Assembly: GCF_012927245.1 (NCBI RefSeq)
Contig: NZ_JABBGE010000001.1
Coordinates: forward strand, 496,001 to 560,000
From: Streptomyces sp. R302
Lineage (GTDB): Bacteria > Actinomycetota > Actinomycetes > Streptomycetales > Streptomycetaceae
Length of the DNA stretch: 64,000 bases
Direction: 5' to 3'
Part shown: positions 29,529 to 40,478 of the stretch, piece by piece
How the letters are laid out: the number at the start of each line of letters is the position of its first letter
Numbering within the stretch: position 1 is the stretch's first letter
The notes under the pieces: model-generated
Database searches by the model: none
Seen by the model: only the letters and a program-made list of their open reading frames with translations
What the model was told of the DNA's origin: nothing
Program-made: the position numbers and the translations under genes

Positions 29529-29534
29529 GGGACC

Positions 29535-29547
29535 GACAGTACCTGTC
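29535..29547. promoter_or_regulatory. Probable TetR operator at tetR start
   Basis: Perfect palindrome GACAG-TAC-CTGTC, seven bases upstream of the tetR ATG and overlapping its TACTGT -10. The half-sites match those of the longer operator at 30613-30636. Confidence 0.5.
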
Positions 29548-30553
29548 AGTGCTCGCTGTCCAGGTGGGCCATCTGCGCGGCCGGGTAGCGCTCGCCCGCG
29601 GCCGCGCCCGCCGGGACGGCGTCCTCGATCGCGGCCAGGTCGGCGGCGTCGAGCGTGACGTCCAGGGCGCCGAGCGCCTCGGCGAGCCGGGTCCGGGTGC
29701 GGGCGCCGACCAGCGGCACGATGTCGTCGCCCTGCGCCAGGGCCCAGGCGATGGCGGTCTGCGCCACCGAGACGCCCTTGGCCTCGGCGACGGCCCGCAG
29801 CCGGTCCACGAGGTCCAGGTTGCGGTGCAGGTTCTCGCCCTGGAAGCGGGGGCTCATGCCGCGGAAGTCGTCCGCGGCGAGCGCCCGGTCGCGGGTGAAG
29901 TGGCCGCTGATCAGGCCGCGGGAGAGGACCCCGTACGCGGTGACGCCGATGCCCAGCTCGCGGGCGGTCGGCAGGATCTTCTCCTCGATGCCGCGGGAGA
30001 TCAGCGAGTACTCGATCTGGAGGTCCGCGATCGGGGCGACGGCGGCGGCCCGGCGCAGGGTGTCCGCGCCGACCTCGGAGAGGCCGATGTGCCGGACGTG
30101 CCCGGCCTCGACCAGTTCGGCGATGGCGCCGACGGTCTCCTCGATCGGCACGTCGGGGTCGACGCGGGCGATCCGGTAGACGTCGATGTGGTCGGTGCCG
30201 AGTCGCTGGAGCGAGTACGCGGCGAAGTTCTTCACCGCGGCCGGGCGCCCGTCGTAGCCGGTGAAGCCGCCCTCGACGGTGCGCAGCGCGCCGAACTTGA
30301 CGCTGGTCAGGGCCTGCTCGCGGCGGTCGGCGGGGGCGGTGCGCAGCGCCTCGGCGATGAGCAGCTCGTTGTGGCCCATCCCGTAGAAGTCGCCGGTGTC
30401 GAGGAGGGTCACGCCGGCCTCCAGGGCCGCGTGGATGGTCGCGATCGACTCGGCGCGGTCGGCCTCGCCGTACAGCGCGGACATGCCCATGCAGCCGAGA
30501 CCGAGCGCGGAGACGGCGGGGCCGGTGGTGCCGAGGGAGCGGGTGGGAAGCAT
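29546..30553 (-). CDS. Aldo-keto reductase, atypical (catalytic His missing)
   Basis: A 335-residue NADPH-dependent aldo-keto reductase barrel. The catalytic Asp and Tyr are in LLDTGDFYGMGHNELL and the Lys in LTSVKFG. The usual His (as in LYYQHRVDP) is replaced: the sequence reads VYRIARVDP. The C terminus has the cofactor motif VPLVGARTRTRLAEAL. A subfamily with this change exists, so it is probably functional with altered chemistry. RBS AGGAGA precedes the ATG. The downstream TetR gene likely controls it. Confidence 0.9.
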   Translation of the reverse strand: MLPTRSLGTTGPAVSALGLGCMGMSALYGEADRAESIATIHAALEAGVTLLDTGDFYGMGHNELLIAEALRTAPADRREQALTSVKFGALRTVEGGFTGYDGRPAAVKNFAAYSLQRLGTDHIDVYRIARVDPDVPIEETVGAIAELVEAGHVRHIGLSEVGADTLRRAAAVAPIADLQIEYSLISRGIEEKILPTARELGIGVTAYGVLSRGLISGHFTRDRALAADDFRGMSPRFQGENLHRNLDLVDRLRAVAEAKGVSVAQTAIAWALAQGDDIVPLVGARTRTRLAEALGALDVTLDAADLAAIEDAVPAGAAAGERYPAAQMAHLDSEH

Positions 30554-30597
30554 GAGGGTCTCCTGAGGGGAGGGAGGGGGAGGAGTGCTGCCCTACA

Positions 30598-30636
30598 ACC
30601 ATGGCATGACCGATGACAGATTTCAATATTTGTCAT
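30598..30636 (-). promoter_or_regulatory. Aldo-keto reductase promoter with TetR operator
   Basis: On the minus strand: -35 TTGAAA (30621-30626), 17-base spacer, -10 CATGGT (30598-30603). A 24-base palindrome at 30613-30636 with outer arms ATGACA and TGTCAT (9 of 12 pairs) covers the -35, a typical TetR repressor position. Confidence 0.6.
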
Positions 30637-30797
30637 TCGGCTGGGATGGTGGCCCCGGAAAACCGGATGCACCACGCCGAGCCGCCCCGCTACCGTGCGG
30701 GGCATGCACGCACACCTCCCGATCTACGAGTGAGGGCGGCGCCGCTCCGGCGGACCACCGACGACCCACCGCACACCTCACCGAAGGGGAGAACCCC

Positions 30798-30974
30798 ATG
30801 GCCAAGAGCCGCAACAACCTCCTCGGCGTCGGCGGACAGCGCAAGAAGCTGTCCCGCGCCGAACAGAACGGCGCCCGGCAGGGCCGCGCCGCCGACGTCC
30901 GCTCCGCGGACGAGAGGAAGCAGGACCTCCTGAAGAAGATGCGCGAGCGCACCCAGGACGGCGCCGCCGAGTAG
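30798..30974 (+). CDS. DUF6243 family small basic protein
   Basis: A 58-residue protein (MAKSRNNLLGVGGQRKKLSR, ending KMRERTQDGAAE) with AAGGGGAG upstream of the ATG. It matches the small Streptomyces DUF6243 family, rich in Arg/Lys at the N terminus and with an amphipathic C-terminal helix. No function is known. Too short for most ORF filters, but coding bias and RBS are good. Confidence 0.8.
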   Translation: MAKSRNNLLGVGGQRKKLSRAEQNGARQGRAADVRSADERKQDLLKKMRERTQDGAAE

Positions 30975-31034
30975 TCACCGACACCGGAGGGCCCGAGCCG
31001 CACACCAGCGGCCCGGGCCCTTTGCCGTGTCCGC

Positions 31035-32477
31035 TCAGGCCGTCGTCCTCGGCAGGCGGAGGGCGTAGAGGGCGGTGAGGAGGGCCAGGGCCAGCTGGAC
31101 GAGGAGGGTGGTCGCCAGGGCGGTGCCCATGGGGGCCGTCGCCGCCAGCGTCAGGAAGAGCGAGCCCAGGGTCGCCACGCCGAGGGCCAGGGCCGACTGC
31201 TGGGTCGTCACCATCACGCCGCTGCCTACGCCGGCCCGGTCCGACGGGACCTCGGCGAGGACCACTCGGAAGAGGACCGGCAGTTGGAGGCCCTGGCCGA
31301 GGCCGGCCACCGCCATGCCCGGGGCCAGGGTCCAGGGGGTGACGTCCGGCCAGGAGTGCCAGGCCGTCCAGGCCAGCATGCCCAGGCCGGCCGCCTGGAG
31401 GACCGCGCCCGCCGGGACGACCCTGGTGCCCCAGCGGGCCACCAGCCGCGGGCCCGCGAGCGAGGCGGCGAAGAAGGCGAGCGCCATCGGCGCGAGGGCC
31501 GCGCCCGAGGCGACCGGGCCCAGCTCCAGGCCCTGCTGGAGGGCCACCGCGATCACCAGGATGAAGCCGCCGAAGCCGCCCGAGAGGGGCAGCACGAGGA
31601 CGAGGCCCCGGCGGAGCGGGGTCAGGCGGAGGAGCGACGGCGGGACCAGCGGGGTGCCGCCCCGGAGCTCCGTGTGCCGCTCGGTGCGCCAGAACGCCGC
31701 CGCCAGGAGCGGGAAGGCGGCGAGCGCGCCCCACGTCCACAGCGGCCACCCCGCCGCCCTGCCCTCCGTCAGCGGGGCGAGCAGCGACACCAGGGCCAGG
31801 GCGAGGAGGACCGTGCCCCGGACGTCCAGGGGCGCCGGGGCCGCGGCGCGGGTCTCCGGGACCGTGCGGAGCGCCGGCGGCAGGACGAGCAGCACCGCCG
31901 GTACGTTCACCAGGAAGACCGCGCGCCAGCCGAGGCCCGCCACGTCCGCGGCGACCAGCAGGCCGCCCAGGATCTGGCCGGTGACGAACGCCAGCCCGGT
32001 GGTCGCCCCGTACAGGCCGATCGCCCGCGCCCGGCGGGCGCCTGTCGTCGAGGAATGAAGGGTCGCGAGCACCTGCGGCAGCAGCAGCGCCGCCGTGGCA
32101 CCCTGTGCCACCCGTGCTGCGACGAGCGACCAGGCGCCCGGGGCGAGCCCGCAGAGCAGGGACGTCACGCCGAAGGCCACCAGGCCCACGAGGAAGAGCC
32201 GGCGCCGGCCGAAGAGGTCGCCGAGCCGGCCGCCGAGGACCAGCAGCACCGCGTACGCCAGGCCGTATCCGGCGACGACCAGTTCGAGGAGCGACTCGTC
32301 CGCGCCGAGGTCACGGCCGATCGACGGCAGGGCGACGTTGACGATGAAGAAGTCGACCAGGGGCAGCGCGGCCCCCAGGAGGACGGTGAACAGGCCCAGG
32401 GAGCCGAGGGCCGGCGCCGGGGCGCCGGGGGCGAGGGGAGCGGGACGGGTGCGGGAGCGGTGGGTCGTCGTGGTCAC
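31035..32477 (-). CDS. MFS exporter (DHA2-like), second copy of module
   Basis: A 480-residue MFS protein with 14 predicted helices, VDFFIVNVALPSIGRDLG in helix 1 and GRLGDLFGRRRLF after helix 2. The GTG start at 32477 lies opposite the XRE gene at 32578, with three copies of a CCTGGTACC-type site between them. The organisation repeats that at 2.7-5.1 kb. Likely drug or metabolite efflux; substrate unknown. Confidence 0.92.
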   Translation of the reverse strand: MTTTTHRSRTRPAPLAPGAPAPALGSLGLFTVLLGAALPLVDFFIVNVALPSIGRDLGADESLLELVVAGYGLAYAVLLVLGGRLGDLFGRRRLFLVGLVAFGVTSLLCGLAPGAWSLVAARVAQGATAALLLPQVLATLHSSTTGARRARAIGLYGATTGLAFVTGQILGGLLVAADVAGLGWRAVFLVNVPAVLLVLPPALRTVPETRAAAPAPLDVRGTVLLALALVSLLAPLTEGRAAGWPLWTWGALAAFPLLAAAFWRTERHTELRGGTPLVPPSLLRLTPLRRGLVLVLPLSGGFGGFILVIAVALQQGLELGPVASGAALAPMALAFFAASLAGPRLVARWGTRVVPAGAVLQAAGLGMLAWTAWHSWPDVTPWTLAPGMAVAGLGQGLQLPVLFRVVLAEVPSDRAGVGSGVMVTTQQSALALGVATLGSLFLTLAATAPMGTALATTLLVQLALALLTALYALRLPRTTA

Positions 32478-32502
32478 GTCCCGACCTTCGGCGCCCCGCC
32501 TG

Positions 32503-32552
32503 CCTGGTACCAGAGTCTCCTCATCCTGGTACCGGAAGTGCCTGGCACCGGA
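32503..32552. promoter_or_regulatory. Triple operator between MFS and XRE genes
   Basis: Three copies of CCTGGYACCRGA at 32503, 32525 and 32541 (spacings 22 and 16). The first contains the perfect palindrome CTGGTACCAG. They fill the 100-base divergent promoter and are the best candidate binding sites of the XRE/MmyB regulator. Confidence 0.65.
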
Positions 32553-32577
32553 CTCCGCGGGCGGGCACGCTGGGATC

Positions 32578-33450
32578 ATGAGCATCGCCGTGACGACCGG
32601 ACCCGAGGCCCGGCGGCGGGAACTCGCCGCCTTCCTGCGCAGCCGCCGCGAGCGCGTCACCCCCGAACAGGTCGGCCTGGTCAGGGGCCGCCGGCGCCGC
32701 ACCCCGGGCCTGCGCCGCGAGGAGGTCGCCCAGCTCTCCGCCGTCGGCGTCACCTGGTACACCTGGATCGAGCAGGCCCGGGACATCCAGGTCTCCCCGC
32801 AGGTCCTCGACGCCCTCGCCGGGGCGCTCCTCCTCGACCCGGCCGAGCGCGCCCACCTCTTCGCCCTCTCCGGGCAGCCCGACCCCCGGCCCGGCCTGCC
32901 GAGCCCGGCCGTCACGCCCGCCGTACGGGCGATGCTCGACCAGCTGGAGCCCGTGCCCGCCGCCGTCCAGAACAGCCGTTTCGACATCCTCGCCCACAAC
33001 CGCGTCTTCGGACGGCTCTTCCGCGACCTCGACACGCTGCCGCCCGAGGACCGCAACACGCTCTGGCTGGCCTGCACCGACCCGGAGTTCCGGGCCGCCG
33101 TCACCGACCCGGACCTGATCGCCCGCCTCGCGGGCAAGCTGCGCGCCCGGATGGCCGGGTGCCTGGTCGAACCCGCCTGGAAGCGGCTCGTCCAGCGGCT
33201 CGAAGCGGCCTCGCCCGAATTCCGCGAGGTCTGGGCCCGGCACGACGTGGTCTCCTCCGAGAGCATGGCCAAGGTCGTCCGCAACGCGCTCGTCGGGCCG
33301 CTCAGCTTCGAGCACACCGACCTGTGGCTCCAGCCCGGTCCCGGGCCCGTCCTCGTCACGTACGTGCCGCTCGACGAGGAGACCCGGGCCGGCTGCGCCC
33401 GGCTCCTGGAGCTGGTGGCGGGGGAGCGGGCGGCCCGGTCCGCCGCCTGA
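32578..33450 (+). CDS. XRE/MmyB-type regulator, second copy
   Basis: A 290-residue protein with the same layout as the regulator at 4247: N-terminal XRE helix-turn-helix (TPGLRREEVAQLSAVGVTWYTWIEQARDIQVSPQVLDALAGAL) and a C-terminal MmyB-like PAS domain (FDILAHNRVFGRLF). The ATG follows CACGCT by six bases, the leaderless pattern. It is divergent from the MFS exporter it probably controls. Confidence 0.92.
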   Translation: MSIAVTTGPEARRRELAAFLRSRRERVTPEQVGLVRGRRRRTPGLRREEVAQLSAVGVTWYTWIEQARDIQVSPQVLDALAGALLLDPAERAHLFALSGQPDPRPGLPSPAVTPAVRAMLDQLEPVPAAVQNSRFDILAHNRVFGRLFRDLDTLPPEDRNTLWLACTDPEFRAAVTDPDLIARLAGKLRARMAGCLVEPAWKRLVQRLEAASPEFREVWARHDVVSSESMAKVVRNALVGPLSFEHTDLWLQPGPGPVLVTYVPLDEETRAGCARLLELVAGERAARSAA

Positions 33451-33452
33451 CC

Positions 33453-33500
33453 GGGGCCGTACAGAGGTGGGGCCGTACGGAGGTGGGGCCGTTCGGCGGT
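33453..33500. repeat. Three 16-base tandem repeats
   Basis: GGGGCCGTACAGAGGT, GGGGCCGTACGGAGGT and GGGGCCGTTCGGCGGT in direct succession, starting two bases after the XRE stop and about 115 bases before dusB. Confidence 0.85.
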
Positions 33501-33615
33501 GGGTCCCGTACGCGGGCGGAGGCGTACCCCGGACCTGTCCCCCGACATCTACCCCCAGACCTACCCCCCGCCGTACTCCCGACGGCCGTTCCCCGCGGTA
33601 CGGGACAATGGGGCC

Positions 33616-34752
33616 ATGACCGCGTTCTCCCCCCTCTCCATCGGCCCGCACCTCGTGCAGCCCCCGGTGGTGCTCGCGCCCATGGCCGGCATCACCAACG
33701 CCCCCTTCCGCACGCTCTGCCGCGAGTTCTCCGGCGGCAAGGGCCTCTTCGTGAGCGAGATGATCACGACGCGGGCGCTGGTGGAGCGCAACGAGAAGAC
33801 GATGCAGCTCATCCGCTTCGACGAGACCGAGAAGCCGCGGTCGATCCAGCTGTACGGGGTGGATCCGGTCACCGTAGGCAAGGCGGTGCGGATGATCGTC
33901 GACGAGGACCTCGCCGACCACATCGACCTGAACTTCGGCTGTCCGGTGCCCAAGGTGACCCGCAAGGGCGGCGGCTCGGCGCTGCCGTACAAGCGGCCGC
34001 TGCTGCGCGCGATCCTCCACGAGGCCGTGACGAACGCCGGGGACCTGCCGGTCACGATGAAGATGCGCAAGGGCATCGACGACGACCACATCACCTATCT
34101 CGACGCGGGCCGGATCGCGGTCGAGGAGGGCGTGACGGCGATCGCCCTGCACGGGCGGACGGCGGCGCAGCACTACGGCGGTACGGCCGACTGGGACGCG
34201 ATCGCGCGGCTCAAGGAGCACGTGCCGGAGATCCCGGTGCTCGGCAACGGCGACATCTGGTCGGCGGACGACGCGGTGCGGATGATGCGCGAGACCGGCT
34301 GCGACGGCGTGGTCGTGGGGCGCGGCTGCCTGGGCCGGCCGTGGCTCTTCGCGGACCTGGTGGCGGGTCTGGAGGGCACCGGGGAGTACCGGACGCCGGG
34401 GCTGCGGGAGGTCGCGGAGGTGATGGTGCGGCACGCGACGCTGCTCGGTGAGTGGATCGGCGACGAGTCGCGCGGTGTCATCGACTTCCGCAAGCACGTG
34501 GCCTGGTACCTGAAGGGGTTCGCGGTCGGTTCGGAGATGCGGAAGCGGCTCGCGATCACCTCGTCCCTGGAGGAGTTGAGCGCTCAGTTGAGCGAGCTCG
34601 ACCTGGACCAGCCGTGGCCGGTGGGAGCGGACGGCCCCCGGGGCCGTACGTCCGGAAACAACCGGGTCGTCCTGCCGGACGGCTGGTTGAAGGACCCCTA
34701 CGACTGCGCCGGAGTGAGCGAGGACGCGGAGCTGGACACGTCCGGCGGCTGA
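33616..34752 (+). CDS. dusB: tRNA-dihydrouridine synthase
   Basis: A 378-residue FMN enzyme that reduces uridines in tRNA. FMN-site MAGITNAPFRTLCREF near the N terminus, catalytic Cys in DLNFGCPVPKVTRKGGGSAL, and phosphate-binding GNGDIWSADDAVRMM and DGVVVGRGCLGRPWLF. The ATG at 33616 follows GACAAT (33604-33609), the same leaderless element as era, so an upstream in-frame start is not needed. A terminator follows at 34841. Confidence 0.96.
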   Translation: MTAFSPLSIGPHLVQPPVVLAPMAGITNAPFRTLCREFSGGKGLFVSEMITTRALVERNEKTMQLIRFDETEKPRSIQLYGVDPVTVGKAVRMIVDEDLADHIDLNFGCPVPKVTRKGGGSALPYKRPLLRAILHEAVTNAGDLPVTMKMRKGIDDDHITYLDAGRIAVEEGVTAIALHGRTAAQHYGGTADWDAIARLKEHVPEIPVLGNGDIWSADDAVRMMRETGCDGVVVGRGCLGRPWLFADLVAGLEGTGEYRTPGLREVAEVMVRHATLLGEWIGDESRGVIDFRKHVAWYLKGFAVGSEMRKRLAITSSLEELSAQLSELDLDQPWPVGADGPRGRTSGNNRVVLPDGWLKDPYDCAGVSEDAELDTSGG

Positions 34753-34840
34753 GATTTCCGGGCGACCGGGCGAGTGATCCTCGCCACCCTTGAGGGGGGT
34801 GGTGCTCAGATGAGCACGTTACCGGGGGGTGTGGGGCTTG

Positions 34841-34875
34841 AAGGGGTGGCACTGGGTGCCACCCCTTTTGTGTTC
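34841..34875 (+). terminator. dusB terminator with T-run
   Basis: AAGGGGTGGCA (34841-34851) pairs perfectly with TGCCACCCCTT (34857-34867), followed by TTGTGTT: one of the few hairpins here with a U-rich tail. Confidence 0.85.
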
Positions 34876-34891
34876 AACTCTTGAACGCAAA
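34867..34891. promoter_or_regulatory. Large palindrome upstream of ppdK
   Basis: Arms TTTGTGTTCAA and TTGAACGCAAA (10 of 11 complementary) around CTC. It is separate from the dusB terminator and 220 bases before ppdK. It looks like an operator; I cannot match it to a known regulator. Confidence 0.5.
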
Positions 34892-35110
34892 TGCGCAGGG
34901 AAGCCGCTCACCTGAGCGCCCTGTCCCTGGATTGGGTCAAGCGGGCTTCGGGGCGTGAATGCGGAAGCTTCGCGTCGGTAACTTTCGAAGTGGGGGCGGA
35001 CGGGTGGTTACGGCCGTGTGACCGGTAGGCGTCCCTCCCCAGAAGCCTTCGATCTGGGTATGTTCCTCGCCGTCAGGGCAGCCAACCGAGTCGTCGAGGA
35101 GTCGAGACCC

Positions 35111-37822
<2,712 letters not shown>

Positions 37823-37918
37823 CCCCTCCAGGGGCCTGCCGGGCCCCGTGAGCCCCCGGGGCCGCCGTCGGCCATCCCTTCCGTACCCTCACCGGCGGAG
37901 GGCGGTCCCGGAACCGAT

Positions 37919-37965
37919 AACGACGGGACGGACACCTTGTGCGGAGGTGTCCGTCCCGTCGTTTT
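37919..37965 (+). terminator. ppdK terminator
   Basis: Perfect 19-base stem (37919-37937 with 37945-37963) and a seven-base loop, followed by TT and then C. Confidence 0.9.
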
Positions 37966-37996
37966 CACGTCAGATTCGTGCGTAATTACGTCCGCA

Positions 37997-38026
37997 TTGA
38001 ATTATTGGAAATTGAACGTCTATGTT
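37997..38026 (+). promoter_or_regulatory. Orphan promoter
   Basis: TTGAAT (37997-38002), 18-base spacer, TATGTT (38021-38026) in the most AT-rich stretch of the window. The predicted start near 38033 is only ten bases before a strong hairpin, so it may drive a very short RNA. Confidence 0.5.
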
Positions 38027-38042
38027 TGCGGGCGTTTCGGTC

Positions 38043-38080
38043 GCGGCCCCCGGATCCCCACCCGGGGGCCGCTCCCTTTT
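38043..38080 (+). terminator. Hairpin with T-run directly after orphan promoter
   Basis: GCGGCCCCCGG (38043-38053) pairs with CCGGGGGCCGC (38062-38072), followed by TCCCTTTT. Confidence 0.75.
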
Positions 38081-38319
38081 CACTGTGTCGGGCAGGTGAG
38101 CCGCAACCCTCGCCGACCGCCGCCGGACGGGCAAAGCCCCCCACGGTCTTCACCACGTCACCTCGGTCCTGAAGGTTTCCTGTCCGACCCGCACAGCATT
38201 TCCGTTGGGCTGTGTTCGCCGCGATGCTTTTCATCTGTGGCTGAAACACCCTGGTAACGTGCTGTGATGGAGTGCATACTCGATCGCGGGGTGGTTGCGA
38301 GTGCACAGGTGGGGACTTC

Positions 38320-39348
38320 ATGCTTCGTATTCATTTCACTGCGGACGATCTGGCGGGGGTGCGGATCGCCGCCCGTCCTGACGTCCTGTGGGAAACGATT
38401 CTCAGCTTTCACCGTTTAAGGGACCGGCGCGGCCCGGTGGTGTTCGGCGGATGGCGCACGGAAACCAGGGCGCGGCTCGGCGGGGAGACCCGGCTGCTCG
38501 CCGCCCTCGTCCCGAGCCGCGGCTATTTTCCCGACTTCCTCACCCCGGCGGAGGGCCTCCACGGCCTCGACGACGGGCTCGGGGCGGTCCGCGGCACGCC
38601 GCACGGCCGGCTCCGCTCGGAGCTCTCGCTGCTGGCCGCCGACCGGTCGGGCGGCCGCACGGTGCCGCATTCGCTGCGGGCCCTCGCCGACGGCGGCCCT
38701 GAGCCCTTCGACCGGCTCCTCGGGGCGCTGCGCAGCTACCACCGGGCGGCCGTGGAGCCGTACTGGGCGCACATACGGGCCCGGGTGGAGGCGGACAGGG
38801 CGCGCCGGGGCCGGGCCGTCCTGGACGGCGGCGCGGAGGAGCTCCTCGACTCGCTGCCGCCGATGCTGACCTGGCGGGCGCCGGTCCTGGAGGCGACCTA
38901 TCCGGTCGACCGGGACGTGCACCTGGACGGGCGGGGGCTGCTGCTCCAGCCCTCGTACTTCTGCCGGGGTACGCCGGTGATGCTGCGGGACCCGGCGCTG
39001 CCGCCGGTGCTCGTCTACCCGGTGACCCACGGGGAGGCGCCGACGGTCCGGCCGCCGGGCGCGTCCTCGCTGGCGAAGCTGGTGGGCCAGACCCGCGCGG
39101 AGGTCCTCCAGGCCATCGGGGACGGCGGGACGACCAGCGAGCTGGCCCGCCGGGCCGGGGTCTCGCTCGCCTCGGCCAGCCAGCACACGGGCGTGCTCCG
39201 GGACGCCGGGCTGATCGCGACCCTGCGGCACGGGAACGCGGTGCTGCACACGCTGACGCCGCTGGGCGCGGCGCTCCTGGGGGGAGGCGAGGCCCAGCGG
39301 CGTCGGAGCGAGCGCTGTTACGCGCGGAACGGGCCGGTCACCTCGTAG
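38320..39348 (+). CDS. ArsR-like winged-helix regulator with long N-terminal domain
   Basis: A 342-residue protein. The last 90 residues form a winged helix (LAKLVGQTRAEVLQAIGDGGTTSELARRAGVSLASASQHTGVLRDAGLIATLRHGNAVLHTLTPLG). The first 240 residues are an uncharacterised domain starting MLRIHFTADDLAGVRIA, as seen in a Streptomyces family of ArsR-like regulators (DUF5937-like, from memory). AGGTGGGG precedes the ATG. Its 3' end overlaps the convergent PhoX-like gene by 31 bases. No metal-binding Cys motif is visible; the effector is unknown. Confidence 0.82.
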   Translation: MLRIHFTADDLAGVRIAARPDVLWETILSFHRLRDRRGPVVFGGWRTETRARLGGETRLLAALVPSRGYFPDFLTPAEGLHGLDDGLGAVRGTPHGRLRSELSLLAADRSGGRTVPHSLRALADGGPEPFDRLLGALRSYHRAAVEPYWAHIRARVEADRARRGRAVLDGGAEELLDSLPPMLTWRAPVLEATYPVDRDVHLDGRGLLLQPSYFCRGTPVMLRDPALPPVLVYPVTHGEAPTVRPPGASSLAKLVGQTRAEVLQAIGDGGTTSELARRAGVSLASASQHTGVLRDAGLIATLRHGNAVLHTLTPLGAALLGGGEAQRRRSERCYARNGPVTS

Positions 39349-40478
39349 GTGATGCCGCCCGAGGAGCTGCCCGAGGTGCCGCGCTGGCTGGAGAAGTACA
39401 GCCGCGTGCCGTCGGGCGAGAAGGCCGGTCCGGTGATCTCGGAGCCGGACTGGCCGGTGATCCGCAGGAAGGGCGCGACGGTGTCGTCCGGGGTGATCAG
39501 GCAGATCTCCATGTTGCCGCCGTCCTCGGCGATGTACAGGTCGCCGGAGGAGGCGCCGGTGACGTTGTCCACGCCGGTGAGCGGGGCGGCGCCGCCGGGG
39601 ACGAGGGAGTCGTCGTAGGCGAGCTCGTAGGTGTTGTTGGTGAGGTTCAGCTGCCAGAGGCGGTTGTCGCCCTTGGTGGTGAACCAGACCTTGTCGTCGG
39701 CGTAGTGGCAGCCCTCGCCGCCGTTGAACTTCTTCGCGCCGGAGACCTGGTAGCGGGTCGCGGTGGGGGAGCCGTCCGGGTCGGGGACGTTTGCCCAGGA
39801 GAAGGAGCCCGAGGTGGCGGTGCCGGCGGTGAGGACCTGGAGGGTGCCGGAGGAGAGGTCGCCCCAGGTGCTCGGCACGAAGCGGTAGAAGCGGCCGTCC
39901 GACTTGTCCTCGGTCAGGTAGACGACCCGGCGCACCGGGTCGGCCGCGGCGGCCTCGTGGTTGAAGCGGCCCATCGCGGCCCGGCGGGTGGCGGGGTTCA
40001 CGCCCCACGGGTCGGTCTCGTAGACGTAGCCGGTGTCGACCTCCTCGCAGGAGAGCCAGGTGTTCCACGGGGTCTTGCCGCCCGCGCAGTTGCGGTTGGT
40101 GCGGGACAGGATGCGGTAGGCCGAGGTGACGGTGCCGGACGAGTCGAACTTGATCGCGCTCGCGCCGCCGGTGCTGGAGATCTCCGAGTTGGAGACGTAG
40201 ATCCAGCCGGTGCCGTCGGCGAAGCAGGCTCCGCCGTCGGGGGCGCTGTGCCACTTGTACGAGGTGCCGGGGACGGTCTGTCCCGAGCGGGCGACGACCC
40301 GGCTGGTGAACCCGGCCGGCAGCATGATGCCGTTCGCGTCCGCCGAGCCGAGCGCGCCGTACGGGCCGGCGCCGGGCTGGGCGGGCGCCGCGTAGGCGGC
40401 CCCCGCCATCAGGGTGCCGCCGAAGGCCGCCGCCGACGTGCCGATGACCGCTCCGCGCAGGAAACTGCGTCGCTCCAC
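39318..40478 (-). CDS. Tat-exported PhoX-like (DUF839) protein
   Basis: A 386-residue protein with a twin-arginine signal (MERRSFLRGAVIGTSAAAFGG, cleavage near AYA-APAQ). The mature part is a beta-propeller of the PhoX/DUF839 type (WHSAPDGGACFAD, NCAGGKTPWNTWLSCEE, HEAAAADPVRRVVYLTEDKSDGRFYRF, PAFSPDGTRLYFSSQRG). PhoX alkaline phosphatases use Ca/Fe, and several acidic ligands seem present, but activity cannot be told from sequence. The GTG start follows GGAGAGAAG. A weak PhoP-like direct repeat lies upstream. Confidence 0.88.
   Translation of the reverse strand: MERRSFLRGAVIGTSAAAFGGTLMAGAAYAAPAQPGAGPYGALGSADANGIMLPAGFTSRVVARSGQTVPGTSYKWHSAPDGGACFADGTGWIYVSNSEISSTGGASAIKFDSSGTVTSAYRILSRTNRNCAGGKTPWNTWLSCEEVDTGYVYETDPWGVNPATRRAAMGRFNHEAAAADPVRRVVYLTEDKSDGRFYRFVPSTWGDLSSGTLQVLTAGTATSGSFSWANVPDPDGSPTATRYQVSGAKKFNGGEGCHYADDKVWFTTKGDNRLWQLNLTNNTYELAYDDSLVPGGAAPLTGVDNVTGASSGDLYIAEDGGNMEICLITPDDTVAPFLRITGQSGSEITGPAFSPDGTRLYFSSQRGTSGSSSGGITYEVTGPFRA

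Larger units (their letters stand above)
34753..35110. other. 358-base region between dusB and ppdK
   Basis: No gene. It holds the dusB terminator (34841-34867), a large palindrome (34867-34891), a smaller palindrome CGCTCA-CC-TGAGCG (34905-34918), and a probable -10 TATGTT (35059-35064) with an extended GGG before it for ppdK. Confidence 0.6.
37823..38319. other. 497-base region between ppdK and ArsR-like gene
   Basis: No convincing protein gene. It holds the ppdK terminator, an AT-rich stretch (37975-38030) with palindrome CGTAATTACG (37981-37990), a promoter-like pair, and immediately after it a second hairpin. The remainder up to 38319 shows only TAACGT (38255-38260) as a possible -10 for the next gene. 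Confidence 0.6.

Noticed and set aside
32521..34497. Long minus-strand frame under the XRE and dusB genes
   Set aside because: Low-complexity Val/Asp/Arg/His translation, entirely antisense to two well-supported genes.
35018..35110. Upstream extension of ppdK
   Set aside because: PPDK proteins start at the MSENIDQKFVYDF segment; the extension covers the probable -10.
37937..38257. Small frames between ppdK and the ArsR-like gene
   Set aside because: They run through a terminator and a second hairpin, lack ribosome binding sites and show no coding bias.
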